64,000 nucleotides of DNA from Micropterix aruncella (lineage: Eukaryota; Arthropoda; Insecta; Lepidoptera; Micropterigidae), in contig OX155951.1 of NCBI GenBank assembly GCA_944548615.1, forward strand, positions 17,099,502 through 17,163,501, in the 5' to 3' direction. Below the pieces are notes generated by a model that saw only the letters and a list, made by a program, of their open reading frames with translations, was not told where the DNA came from and did no database searches. Every line of letters begins with the position of its first letter. Position 1 is the stretch's first letter. Below, piece by piece: positions 42,408 to 53,059 of this stretch. The translations under genes were made by a program, and so were the position numbers.

Positions 42408-43374
42408 TTTATTTGAAATCACTCATACATTTTATTGTCAACATTATGGTGGCTTACATTAATTACAATGTGAAAAAAATTGAAGGAGTGACAGCATGCA
42501 TAACGCTTTTCTAAGGGAAGAATATTATAACTTGATAAAATACTAAATATCTAATGAACATTTTTGACAACAGTACCATACTAAGTTGTAACTTTGTAAC
42601 ACATTACGGGGTTGATTAACAAATATGAAAATATTGTAAGCATCCAATCAACTGACATGGAATGTCCGTAAGATGAGGAATGAATCAAGACCCCAAAAAT
42701 CAATAAAACTTGAATAATTGACTATCAAATTGTAATATATAGAATAGAACAATCACGCTAGCAACCTATCCAGTAAATATAAATATTCGAATATAATGTT
42801 CCGACGTTCTAGTAAATTTCGTACTCTAACCTGCACTATAAGCGCACTAATTCATAAGATCGTGCCTACCATTACTGATAACATAGTTATTGGGTTTTTA
42901 TTAGGAAAACATATGGCTAAAAACCAAAATGAAATGGAATGTCCTCAAATTGAGAATTTTAAATTAACGACCTTGTGTATTTTCGATGTTAGAAAACTTT
43001 TAATTACATTGTTAACCGAATAAAATAATATCAAAAAATGCACAACCAAATCTTAACATTCATTAAAATACTGAGGGAATAATTTATATAAAATATTGTA
43101 TTATTTTAATTTCGATCTATTCTGCAAACATAACATAAAACGTCACATTAAATTATCTAATAGTAACATGAAAATATTGCTCTCAACATTTAAAATTCAA
43201 CTAGATTAACTAATTTGCACAGGTATGTAATATAAATAGTGCTATAATTATAATTGAAGATTAACAGGAAAAATTGAATAAATTACAAGAGTTAAGCAAA
43301 TCCTTTACACAAGAATTAAAAGAAGCATCAAGATTCACAAAAGCGAATAATCTAAAGGTTGAGATGGGATAAAA
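42408..43374 (-). other. EndoB 3' untranslated region with poly(A) signal
   Basis: AT-rich noncoding sequence after the stop. A canonical AATAAA (minus strand) is at 42408-42413. A hAT element lies just beyond. Polyadenylation near 42390 is inferred. Confidence 0.5.
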
Positions 43375-43485
43375 TTAGGATTTCAATATTTCTAGATATG
43401 CTTTTGGAACTCTACCCCTCTGGGAACCTCTTTCAGCGATCATGTAGTCAGGATCTGGCACCATGCAGTCCCACACTGATATAAT
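43375..43485 (-). CDS. EndoB: EndoB terminal exon 8, second half of SH3 (residues 312-347)
   Basis: Acceptor attcccag, phase 0, ends LEILKS then TAA. IISVWDCMVPDPDYMIAERG then SQRGRVPKAYLE. The n-Src/distal part is conserved, but the Trp usually before this ERG is Tyr. Confidence 0.94.
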   Translation of the reverse strand: MISVWDCMVPDPDYMIAERGSQRGRVPKAYLEILKS

Positions 43486-46400
43486 CTGGGAATACAAAAT
43501 TGTTGTTGGTTATGATAGTTCTTCGTGACATTTTAATAAAGGAACAACGATACGAACCTCATCGGCCGATAGGGTTAGCTCGGTGGAGTCCTTAGCATCA
43601 TAATCGTAGATCACCTTTGCTTTTAGTACCTTTGGATCGGCTTCGGGAGATTCTGGAGCATCAGGAACACTTGTTGCCACGTACGGCGAGGGGCCTCCCA
43701 ACCTAAACGATATGGTAAAATTAACATAGCTTCAACAATTGAAGTTATTCTACAAACAGTAACAGGATAGATTTTTCAGAAAAATAAAAATGGCATGATT
43801 AAGGGAGTCAACTGCAAAAATTGGATTGGTAGTATTAAGAGATACTACCATTAAAACATCTTTTGGATGCCCTGCTTTTTCCAAACCTAGCGCGATGAAG
43901 TATACAATAATTTTACAGAAAAGTTGCTTCGGAAGTGTCCTGCCTGTTCATTTCCACAGTGTTCGGGGTAGTCGTCCAAACGTACTAGACATGTATAACA
44001 GTCATACACATTTACTGCTAGTCTTTGCTTGTCACTAATGAGGCACTGAGTTGCCCTGTGGGCTCTGTTTTAGCTTCGGGGATTACGCAGACCTTTCTGA
44101 TCTGGCCATTTTCCTTCTCAGACTCTTGTATATGGGCTTCATTTTGTGAGATTTCTGCAATTTTAGATTTTGACTCCCTTGTGAAATTCATGTAAACTTT
44201 TGTTTTTTTTTTTGCGCGCAAGCCACTTCCTAGAACTCGTCGAGATCTACTTCGTAAGTGCAAGAATCGTTAGTTTATCTCGTTCCGTTACCAAGCTTCG
44301 ATTGATTGTATAATAACAATACCTTACAGCCAACCATTAATTTGCGTAGCTCCTCAAGCAGACTAAACGATTCGCCCGTGAGCACTTCCATGTGGCTATG
44401 ATAAGTGACTTTCGGTCGAATTTGACACTGAGGTCGGTCACTTCCATCACTCGATACATAAGTTATAACGAAAACAAAGGCGACATGGTTTTATGTTACC
44501 TCAAACTTTGGCTTAGACCAGTACCATAGCAATTTAAGACATTATCACATTTTCAAAAAATTACTTACGTAATTAGTTCACGTTGCAGATCTTGCATGAT
44601 ATTGTGGCACTGAGCATAGTAACGGACTTGTGTACCAACTAACTCATGCAAATGACGAAGATGCGAAGAGCCGGCGTTCGATATTCCTTCCAATAATAAT
44701 TTGGTTATTTCTGCTTGGCGATCGAATTCGGATTGAGCAACACGTAGATCTCGTTCGGCCTGGAGTAGAAAGTGTTATTAAAGATAGAGTATTTCCATAA
44801 CAATACAACGACTACTGATGAGATGATGCTGGAGAATATTCTGTCTACTTCTACTAGGCTAGCTGCAAGGTCCGAAACTTACCTGTTCTAGCATTAGCTC
44901 TGGAGTTATTCCATCCTTCTATTCATGGCGCGGCGTTGAAAATAAAAGTGTTATTGAGATTTTTTAAAGACTTAGTTTTGTCACATGCAAATTTTCTGTA
45001 TTGGTATGATATTTTCAAATGTTCAGGGATGATGGTTACGTGCAGATGTGTAAATAAATGACAATAAAAAAACTGACTTTCAGCATGCCCCATATTGTAT
45101 AGTTGTCTATTTGGGGGATGTGCTTCTCAAATTTGATGAGTTTATCGAAAGGACTCTGGATTTCTTGAGAAATTAAGAAACAATTTTTACATATTCCAAA
45201 ATACAGCATGAGTTTTAATTAACTGGCATCCTTAAAGTGGGTGGATCAGTATGAGCAAATAAGCAACCTTTGATAAAAAGTTGTTAAAAAAGTAAAAAGA
45301 TTAAAAAGAAATCTGTATTGCTTTTTTTTAATAGTATAAAAAGCCATGTGTGCGCTGCGTCATCTAGCAGTAGATAAAATATCGCGAATAGGGTAACCTT
45401 TTCAACAGTTAGCCACCCAAATTTCTAGCCATCATAGGGTGTAAGTTTTCATTTGAACAATTTTTTTCTGCAATGGTTAAGACATAGATTAGTTGACTAC
45501 ATATTTGCATTAAAAAAATGAAGTTAAATTGTTTAAATTACAAAAATATATTTTTTTGATTTTTCCCTTTTTACTCTTCACATTTTTTTAATCAAAAGTT
45601 GCTTACTTGTTCGTATTGATTCACCTACTTCAAGGATGCTGGTTAATTAAAACACCCTGTATACATCTTGCCTTCCCTATGCATATAAATGAGTGAAATA
45701 AATCTAGAAAAATAATATATGTACTTACTGCTTGTGTGCCAATAAAACTTCTTGCTTTTCTCACCCGACTTTTACATGCATCCAAATCCAAGCTGAAATT
45801 AAAATATTAAAAAAAAGTGTATTATATTGTAACAGTGGGTCTTACGGAATAACTTTGGCCGCAAAAGAGGTTGAACTTGTAACGTTAGACTGGACGGTGT
45901 GCAACACTTTTATTTTTTGGGAATTCACAAAGAAACCATTGGATGGAATCCATACTGATTAACTAGAACCATTACTGGGCCATTACTTTTTAGTTATTGT
46001 AGACGAGCAGTGGCCAACTTTATTGTGTAATGTGCCAATATTAAGATTCTTTGTTCTTAGGTGTGCCACTTTAAAGTGGTGGGTGTTTAGGGGGGGGGGG
46101 GGAGGGGGGGTGATCCTACTCCGACATCGCGCGCTGCAGAGGAAAAATTTAATTTTAGTGTTCCTCAAATCGACGGTGCAACTATTTTCCTTTTACAATT
46201 TAAGGTTTGAATATGGTACAAGCCCGGTTCGAATATAGTACAAGCCCCAGGTCAATTGTGGATATATTAAATTAAACGGACCCTATGTTATAAAGTATAG
46301 ACTACAGACATTACCTCAAAGTGTTAAAAACGACTTCAGCAATTCAACGAATTAAGGTAATGTTTGTGATTTAAACCAAGGTTATGATTAGATGTCATAA

Positions 46401-48065
46401 AAATTTTGAATTCCATTTCAATTCAATGATTTGGTATGGTTGTACTTAAGAATGTTAATTTAAAATAAAAATACATTGAAATTAGGTGCACGGACAGCAG
46501 GCACCAAAAATTGATTATTTGACGACTCAATTTTATTTTCTCGCTTTAATCGATACGATTATTTTAACAATGGCAAAAAATCCATTAATCGAAAATCAAT
46601 TTGTTGACGCTAAGTCACATCCCTGGCGCGCCATAAAAAACACCTTCACGTGGCACGCGGTCTGCGAGTTGGCCGCCACTATTGTAGTCACTCAAAATAA
46701 TGTTATCATCGTTTCCAACGTCACTGACTCCGTTGGAAATGCTTCTATCTATTTTCAGTCACTACAACAGTGGCGGCCAACTTGCAGTAATGTTATCGTC
46801 ATTTCCGATGTCACTGACTTCATCGGAAATGCTTCGGAGACAAACTTTTGCCGGGTTCGGACTACCAATAACATCAGTTTTAGATAACTGCTCCGATTTT
46901 AAATACGAGGGAATTAAATCTTTCAAAGTCTGGGGCACCATTTTCGTCTAATACTAATGGAGCCGCGGAGAATGCAGTAAGTACTGTCAAACGGGCATTA
47001 AACGCTGCTTTACATCAAACAACTGATAATGTTGAAACCATTTTACAGAGATTTCTACTAGACAGAAATACTGCTTACAACACAACTGGTATTTCTCCAG
47101 CAAAAAGATTGTCGGGACGAAGATTAAGGTTAGATTTACTGCAACCGAATTTAAAAACCTTGTCACAACTCACAAACATGCTCTCGCTGTCTAGCTTCAT
47201 GAGATTGCTTGACTTTTTAGTGGTAAAGATTTTCTTTGAATACACTTCATATATCCAAAGCAATGACTAGAGGACCCCCCAAATCATTATCAAGTCTAAA
47301 GCCTTGCCCGTTTAACTGATTAGCTTACAGAAAAAAATTGCCAGAAACTGAGTAATTACCGTTTGCTCTCTAGAATCCCTCGCTCTTTGATGACGGTTTT
47401 CATTTCTCCGTCTAGGAATTTTCTCATTGGTTGAATATAGCAAATTCCCGCGGAAGCTATGAAATCGCGCTCACACTGTCCGAGACGTTGCTCACAATTA
47501 CCAATTTTCAAAAGCGCGCTTCCGTACGGTGTTCCAGGTCCAAAATTATTACCGGCCTGCAACGAAATTCAATGATTCATCATGGGTAAACCTAATTTTG
47601 AGTCACAACCACTTTTATGAGTCACAAGTACCTCGACCATATCTAAGCCCAGGTATTCCAGATTGCTAAATCGGTTCGGTTTCTTTTTTTCGATTTTTTC
47701 GAAGATAAAATCTTCCACACGATTTCCAGGATTGGGCGTTAGTACGGACTCTGTGTTTTTCAAAAGTTTCTCCGTCCATTGCTTTGTTATATCGGATTTT
47801 TCGCACAAATTCTCAAACTGCGCGTCCAACTCAGTCTTTTCCGATGTGCCGAGCTTTTCCTCCGTTAGCTGCAAAGGAGAAAACAGAAAATGAAAATGAC
47901 TGACTTGGTACGATTTTTTTTTCGTTTTCGTGTGCGAAACATGAATGCGACGCTAACTTGATTTTATTCGGATAGAAATGTTTTTTTTTGTGTAATACTC
48001 ACCTGAACGACCCGGCTTAGCGCGCTTCCAGCTTCCTTTACGAGCTTTTTTACGTTAAAATCCAT
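43375..48065 (-). CDS. EndoB: Endophilin-B, whole gene (N-BAR and SH3)
   Basis: Membrane-curving adaptor of autophagosome, endosome and mitochondrial membranes in animals. Minus-strand exons: 48003-48065, 47632-47868, 47360-47556, 45729-45792, [45078-45155 cassette], 44883-44918, 44569-44759, 43558-43702, 43375-43485. Without the cassette 347 aa, with it 373 aa; all phases fit. The N terminus MDFNVKKLVKEAGSALSRVV is the amphipathic helix H0; then QLTEEKLGTSEKTELDAQF begins the BAR helices, ending near residue 263. A short linker (LGGPSPYVATSVPDAPESPE) leads to the SH3 at 288-346 (KVIYDYDAKDSTELTLSADE). The SH3 Trp of endophilins (DW in human SH3GLB1) is Tyr325 here. Confidence 0.95.
43558..43702 (-). 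CDS. EndoB: EndoB exon 7, linker and first half of SH3 (residues 263-311)
   Basis: Acceptor cgtttag, donor gttcgt, phase 2 in and 0 out. Pro/Ser-rich linker, then KAKVIYDYDAKDSTELTLSA, the SH3 ALYDY-type motif and RT loop. Confidence 0.94.
44018..44470 (-). pseudogene. Unidentified decayed coding relic in EndoB intron
   Basis: Minus-strand pieces read HMEVLTGESFSLLEELRKL, then after stops TYEVDLDEF, then MNFTRESKSKIAEISQNEA and RKVCVIPEAKTEPTG, with a run of A/Lys codons between. Protein-like composition across three segments in one order suggests a processed pseudogene or transposon ORF. I do not recognise the family. Confidence 0.35.
44569..44759 (-). CDS. EndoB: EndoB exon 6 (residues 200-263)
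   Basis: Acceptor tactccag, donor gtaagt, phase 0 in and 2 out. AERDLRVAQSEFDRQAEITK then LLLEGISNAGSSHLRHLHEL, BAR helix 3, the most conserved part of endophilin-B. Confidence 0.95.
44883..44918 (-). CDS. EndoB: EndoB 36-nt exon 5 (residues 188-199)
   Basis: Very small exon, acceptor tgaatag, donor gtaagt, phase 0 on both sides: KDGITPELMLEQ. It bridges LDLDACK to AERDLRVAQSEFDRQ as expected in the family. Confidence 0.85.
45078..45155 (-). CDS. EndoB: EndoB probable 78-nt cassette exon (26 residues)
   Basis: Between exons 4 and 5. Acceptor aatccag, donor gtcagt, phase 0 on both sides. Reads SPFDKLIKFEKHIPQIDNYT followed by IWGMLK, an acidic/basic helix-like insert, open only in the frame that joins its neighbours. 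Vertebrate endophilin-B1 has alternatively spliced inserts near this part of the BAR domain; that this exon is optional is inference. Confidence 0.65.
45330..45664 (+). repeat. Interspersed repeat family X, copy 3
   Basis: Shares aatagtataaaaag, gcgctgcgtcatctagcagt, aaaagttgcttacttg and acttcaaggatg, ending aacaccctgta, with the copies near 5838 and 26104. In EndoB intron 4. Confidence 0.65.
45729..45792 (-). CDS. EndoB: EndoB exon 4 (residues 166-187)
   Basis: Acceptor aatttcag, donor gtaagt, phase 2 in and 0 out. LDLDACKSRVRKARSFIGTQ corresponds to the LDLDAAKTRLKKAK part of vertebrate endophilin-B. Confidence 0.92.
46690..46840 (+). repeat. Diverged tandem duplication of about 92 bp
   Basis: aatgttatcatcgtttcc...gtcactgactccgttgg at 46697 recurs as aatgttatcgtcatttcc...gtcactgacttcatcgg at 46789. 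Explains the internal repeat in the open frame 46486-46887, which I do not accept as a gene. Confidence 0.7.
46923..47267 (+). mobile_element. Ty3/gypsy-type integrase fragment
   Basis: Continuous frame reading SGAPFSSNTNGAAENAVSTV, KRALNAAL, then LDRNTAYNTTGISPAKRLSG and RRLRLDLLQP. These are the conserved end of the retroviral-type integrase core (NGxAE block with catalytic Glu, then the NTPHSTTGxSPA-like block). Antisense in EndoB intron 3. No LTRs seen; a solitary pol fragment. Confidence 0.75.
47360..47556 (-). CDS. EndoB: EndoB exon 3 (residues 101-166)
   Basis: Acceptor gttgcag, donor gtaatt, phase 2 out. AGNNFGPGTPYGSALLKIG, then MRKFLDGEMKTVIKERG, matching BAR helix 2 of endophilin-B. 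Confidence 0.95.
47632..47868 (-). CDS. EndoB: EndoB exon 2 (residues 22-100)
   Basis: Acceptor tttgcag, donor gtactt, phase 0. LTEEKLGTSEKTELDAQF, then LTPNPGNRVEDFIFEKI, BAR helix 1 and the segment after it. Confidence 0.95.
48003..48065 (-). CDS. EndoB: EndoB exon 1 (residues 1-21)
   Basis: Encodes the amphipathic H0 helix MDFNVKKLVKEAGSALSRVV and ends at Gln, donor gtgagt, phase 0. Confidence 0.93.
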
Positions 48066-48718
48066 TTTGCGAGTTTGTTTGACACATGTCAAACTGCCGA
48101 GAATATCGATCGACTTTTCATGCCGTATTTATTTATTACGCTTTGGATGAGTCAAAACAAAAAACAGTATTAATTAGTTTTAATGTATGTTTACAATAAT
48201 AATATATACTATTATTTTATTTTCCTAATTACCTCAATGCAATTATTTCGACCCGTTTGAAGCTGGAATATTGCGATTTTCAAATATGGCAATGCTTTTT
48301 GTCAGCCGCGAGAAATATGGTTTTCAGGGAGCAGTAATTCTTGAAAAATTAAGCATGCTAAATTTGTCCATGGTTGATGCTAGGTTTACAGAGGTTTAGT
48401 AACTAATGTTTAGTATTTGTCATTTACACTAATACCTTGAGGGTAAACATGCTGATTGAGCATGTTGGTACTTAGTATTATTGAAACTGCCAGTGCAAGT
48501 GAATAGAAGCCGATCCTATTTACAAAGTGATAAGCGACTACCTCCACCACAAATTACTAAGCACTTGTCGCTGACTCGTGTGAACAACCACGGCGTGTTT
48601 AGTGGGAAATCGAAATGGCAAGTGACACACGTTTCTCTCTGTTTAAGTGACATTTGCTAAGTTTATTTTGTGATTATAGCGGCAGAAAGTTTGAATTCCG
48701 AAACTATAATAAATAAAT
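48066..48718. other. Intergenic, EndoB upstream region
   Basis: Holds the EndoB promoter on the minus strand, not resolved further: no clear TATA box. ATCGATCGAC near 48105 is CG-rich for the area. No repeat recognised until 48719. Confidence 0.4.
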
Positions 48719-49035
48719 ACAAACGGAGCTGCCATGGAATTCATCGACCGGAGTCGGGCCCATCATAATACTATTTTTTACACTTCTGGGGGGTGAGCAG
48801 TGGATTCCGGACTTACGAACCGGCTGTGGTAGGTTTAGGACAGCTGTCTTGCCACATGTGAGCGTTCACCTTGCCACCCATTCACTCCCCCTTCGAAGCC
48901 ATAGAATTTGAGATGCGCAAATCGCAGTTTTAGATAATTTTTCTAAGAAAGAGTTGATTATTTTTCTGGAAAGTCCAAGATCTTTAAAGAGGTGAAATAG
49001 AGATTTAGCTGGCAGGCCACTTCCACCGCGTGAAG
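48719..49035 (-). mobile_element. R2-like LINE 3'-end fragment (copy 3)
   Basis: Reverse complement of about 25045-25365 with the full 3' UTR, closely matching the master copy (shared ccatggaattcatcgaccgg with one change). A roughly 10-bp deletion near 49018. Between EndoB and the BTB gene. Confidence 0.88.
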
Positions 49036-49582
49036 GAATTAAAATCGTATGAAAAATAAGGCCACGGTGGTGTTATATTTCAAACGGATGTCGTGGCACT
49101 AATACTTTTCTGCTAATACCAACATATAAACGGTTACTTCTTCTGATCTAGCGACAAGTACTAAGCCAGTGTAAACCTAGCATAACATTGGCCAGAGTCA
49201 AATTTTTCAATAATAGGCCCTCAGGAAATATTCACAAGTTCACTGCTGTCCCACTGATCATGTAAATTTTCCAGGTACATCGGAATGGGAGTGTGTATTA
49301 GCAAAAAAAAAAATGGTGATGCAATACAAATTCGTGTATTTAGATAATTCTTAAAATATTCAAAACAATACTCAGGGCGTAAAATGGACAAAGACTGATA
49401 TACCTACTTAATCACTGATTGAGACATTATTATATAGTAGTGCAGTCAGTATCACGTTCTTGCATGATATACATTCATAATACTTATTACTTTTATAAAG
49501 CCATTGAAATATAGGTATTTACAAAAATCTGTACCTTTTTTTGTTTTTGGTGGTAATTAGAAAATTAAACAGATAATCATAT
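49036..49582 (-). other. BTB gene 3' flank
   Basis: AT-rich; no canonical AATAAA on the minus strand close to the stop was found. No gene recognised. Confidence 0.35.
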
Positions 49583-50953
49583 TTATAAAGAGAATTTTAA
49601 GCCTTCTAAAAAGCTTCCATTATGGAAGCTGCAATTATCGTCAAATGTAAACATGACTTTCCGCTCACAAGCTGTATATCGATGCGATATTGGATATTTA
49701 TATGGCTGAGATTTCTCCTTGGGCCATATAAAATCAACCGTATACCACACATTCTTATTCAAAATAAATGGCTCAACGAGATCAATATAAACTGAACTAT
49801 TATAATCCACGACATTAATAAAATTACTAACGATATTATCAGATTCTTGAGTGTCGGACTGGCTTAATTTGATGCTAACGGCTATATGTTCGGAGTATGA
49901 GGAAGGAGATTCGTTTGAGAAAGTTATCTGAGGCGACATGCGCGTCGGGATTAGGAAACTGTTCACGAGGACTACCTTCTCGCTTTTAATTTTGACAGAG
50001 ACGCGGCTGCATAGGCTGTCGATGATGAGCGGCGAAACGGATCTGATCATCGGACGACAGCAGTAGTACCAGTCGATTTTCTTCGCACCCCGCTGCTCAA
50101 TATTATGGCTGATCGACTGAAGATCGCAATCGCTCGATAGGAAGTTTATGCTCTGTAGCTGCGATGCGCATTTCACCTTGTTCAAATCGTGTACGACCAT
50201 TTTAACGGCGGACAGCTCCGTTATCGTGAGAACATCGTCGATGTTTGGCAGCGTATCGACCTCCTCTGGGGACAGCGTGAAGAAGCGCAGCTGTTTCAAT
50301 ATGTTCACTTCGTCTAATATCGCTCTTTGGTTTTTCCCGGTCGCTGGTATGTCGCGTTCTGCGCATAATTTCTGCGCCCACTGCAACGCGAGTTTGATAA
50401 TGTCGACTTCTTTCAAATTGATTTTTTCCTGCTGGAGCAAGGAGACTAAGCAGGGCGCGGTTAGGTCGTCGCAGTCCATAGACAGCGCGATGCCGGTGTG
50501 CTGTGAGATTAGATTCAAACAGTGCAGCGACAGCTTCTGCTCCTGGATCCACTCGGCAAAGTTGAAGATCGATACGACGTTTTCGATCGTCGTCGACTCT
50601 TCGATGAAATCCAGACATACTTCGACGAGATAGTACAATAAGTACTTTTTGGCAGCGTAGAGGAGACTACAGGCGTTGTCCACCGATTTTATGGTCACTT
50701 TATCCGTGTATACAAAGTCGAGCAGCATGTGAAATACTTCCGGTTCTATATCGGATACGAGGATGTTGTCGCCTTGCGCCATCGGGCCGTATAGCATCGC
50801 TTGAAATACGGGGCTACTGATTGCGAGCATCAGCTTATGCGCTTTAATCACTTCGTTTCCAACGGTGAAACTGCAGTCGCTCCATTGGTACGATTCGAGC
50901 AGTGAGCCAACTCGCTCGTACAGGGTGACCTTTGAGCAAAACAACGTCTCCAT
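49583..50953 (-). CDS. BTB-BACK-PHR domain protein (BTBD6-like)
   Basis: 456 aa in one intronless coding exon. BTB/POZ at about 16-120 (WSDCSFTVGNEVIKAHKLML, then VFHMLLDFVYTDKV), the dimerisation and Cullin-3-binding fold. BACK at about 125-235 (FAEWIQEQKLSLHCLNLI). The C-terminal part (about 305-456; VNSFLIPTRMSPQITF, VWYTVDFIWP) fits a PHR domain, as in BTBD1/2/3/6. Such proteins are substrate adaptors of Cullin-3 ubiquitin ligases. Start chosen at METLFCS because it directly follows a good acceptor (ctttctttcag); the frame stays open to an ATG at 51025, which would add 24 residues across that acceptor. Terminates at TAA. Confidence 0.88.
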   Translation of the reverse strand: METLFCSKVTLYERVGSLLESYQWSDCSFTVGNEVIKAHKLMLAISSPVFQAMLYGPMAQGDNILVSDIEPEVFHMLLDFVYTDKVTIKSVDNACSLLYAAKKYLLYYLVEVCLDFIEESTTIENVVSIFNFAEWIQEQKLSLHCLNLISQHTGIALSMDCDDLTAPCLVSLLQQEKINLKEVDIIKLALQWAQKLCAERDIPATGKNQRAILDEVNILKQLRFFTLSPEEVDTLPNIDDVLTITELSAVKMVVHDLNKVKCASQLQSINFLSSDCDLQSISHNIEQRGAKKIDWYYCCRPMIRSVSPLIIDSLCSRVSVKIKSEKVVLVNSFLIPTRMSPQITFSNESPSSYSEHIAVSIKLSQSDTQESDNIVSNFINVVDYNSSVYIDLVEPFILNKNVWYTVDFIWPKEKSQPYKYPISHRYTACERKVMFTFDDNCSFHNGSFLEGLKFSL

Positions 50954-52300
50954 CTGAAAGAAAGCATGGCAGTAATTATGAATCTGGTTTTGGTTATCGA
51001 TGATTGCACTCAGAAGATAATGCATACTGTATACACATTAAAAGGTATCAGTAACACAGGGTCATAAAAGAGAATGGGCATTTTAAGCCCACTTATCCAA
51101 TAGCTGTAAATCATATACCAATGGAATGATCTCTATGTAGAACATTTATTACCGCAACGACTGATCTCAATTATGAGCGTTTTCTGAGTTCTATCCTAAT
51201 TAATATGGCTAATTACCTATATCCCTTAGGGCACCTTACACACCCAAGCGTTGTATTTTTAATAACTATTTAAACGAAAATCGTAGCAGAAATCGCAACG
51301 ATAAACTACATACACTGTGTGAGTACAAACTGAATATTCCTAAGAATGCACTAGTTTATGAGCAGTATATGGAGGAAAAATACTGGGATATGTTGCTTGA
51401 ACTCTGTAATGTGTCTCATGATTTCAGTACCGCTGTTTCTTGATCTATATAATAGGCTAAGATCAGCTGTTCAACATGGTGTGCCCAGTGACCGTACATC
51501 AACATATACTATCTTTTATGGATCTTCACTGCAAATAATATATTTTAAATAAACAATTGGCATGGGGGTTTTCGTGTAATTAGCCATATTTAAGAAGATT
51601 CGGAACTTCAAAACGACTCATAATTGAGGTAAGTTGTAGTAGTCATAAATATTCTAGATAAATAGATCTTTCCAATGATAAATACGTTATTGTTATTGGA
51701 GAGGTGGGTCCAGCGCCCATACATTTTCGCCCGTTGTCCTTTTCTACCTACACTGCTCAAATACCTTTTCTGAAAGACTGGATTATTACGGGTTCATTAG
51801 GGCACCTATTTTGCGGGTAGATCTACATCCCAAATGTTGAACTATATTTCGTTAGTAAGGCTGACTGCTGCCCAAAGAAATCATAAATAAATATTTTGTG
51901 TATGGATGTAGTCGCTGGAAATTATCATTCCAAATTATTAATAACTGTCAGAAATTATAGTATTCAGAGCAAAAATCAATAATATATCATTGTTGAATAA
52001 ATAATATTATGTTGTTCATGGTGTTGTGCCACCATGGCAGCGCAAACATTATCAAGGGGACCTAAATGGCGCCGTTTGGTGGTTCACTGTTGCACACCTG
52101 TTAAAATCAAGACAATATTCTTGAACATATGAAAATCTTTCAATATACAGGCAGTCCTAGAACTGGTCCGAGAAACTTTAGGTGGTGATAGCTTTGGCTG
52201 ATAGCTTTGATAGCTAACCTACTCAAATAACAAAACATGTGTATTCCTGCATGTGTAAACCTACCCTAATAACAAACATGTCATATTCCTGTGACAAAAA
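50954..52300 (-). other. BTB gene upstream region
   Basis: The acceptor at 50954-50964 implies an upstream noncoding exon somewhere here, not located. Otherwise AT-rich, nothing recognised. Confidence 0.35.
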
Positions 52301-52309
52301 TACCTACAC

Positions 52310-52440
52310 CAGATGGCCAGGGTTTGTCCAATACAAGAAGGGTTGGACCAATACAAGATAGGTTGGCCAGGGTCTGTCCGATACAAGATGGTTGGTTGTC
52401 AGATCGCCAGGGTTGTGTCAAATACAAGAAGCAACCAACC
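52310..52440 (+). repeat. Short diverged tandem repeat
   Basis: Three copies of a segment like gccagggtttgtccaatacaag near 52314, 52365 and 52406, with tacaaga(t/a)gg-type pieces between. Period about 40-50 bp. Confidence 0.6.
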
Positions 52441-53059
52441 CTCAATGCAACTTCAGATTGGCTTTTAGAATTGTCAAATGGCTGTGGCTTACTGAAGATC
52501 TTGGTTTAACTTGTTTTTTTTTTAGTTTTGCTTAACCTTTCAGAAGCAGAACAACCTCCGCGTGCAAAAATGGCTCAGCACCTTTTTTGGTTGATTTTGT
52601 ATATAAATACTAAGAATATCCTATTTTTAATGAATTATCTCTTTTCACCTAATAATGAATCTTGTCAGTCATGTATATTATATATTTATACCTAGTTATT
52701 GTTGCTAATATACATATTTACATGTACATTAATTATAGTACTAGTGTAGGTCAACTGCCGCATTCCAATATTTGCAATACAACATGCAATGCAATACATT
52801 TCCATAGTCTTTAGGTCTCCTCGCGAACGAGCTGTGCACATTACAAGCATTTGTTTCGTGCTTGCTGATATCTGTAGATTGTCAGTTTTTTCGACCAACA
52901 CAAGGGCTTGCATTATGTGCCAACACTAAGGGGAGCGTTTATTCTGGATGGTTGTTCATTCTAAGTTCTAAATGAAATTGAGTGTACTGCAGAAAATACT
53001 TTTGCACTAATCAAGCGTTACAATCACAAGCGTTAGATCGTTTAGCGACGCCCAGATGA

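Noticed and set aside
44330..44400. Candidate extra EndoB exon reading HMEVLTGESFSLLEELRKL
   Set aside because: With either plausible donor the length breaks the frame with the next exon and gives stops, so it was reported as a relic instead.
46486..46887. 133-codon frame upstream of the integrase fragment
   Set aside because: Half of it is an internal DNA duplication; no recognisable domain or splice context.
50148..50633. 161-codon + strand and 138-codon minus-strand frames inside the BTB gene
   Set aside because: Out-of-frame shadows of the BTB coding exon.
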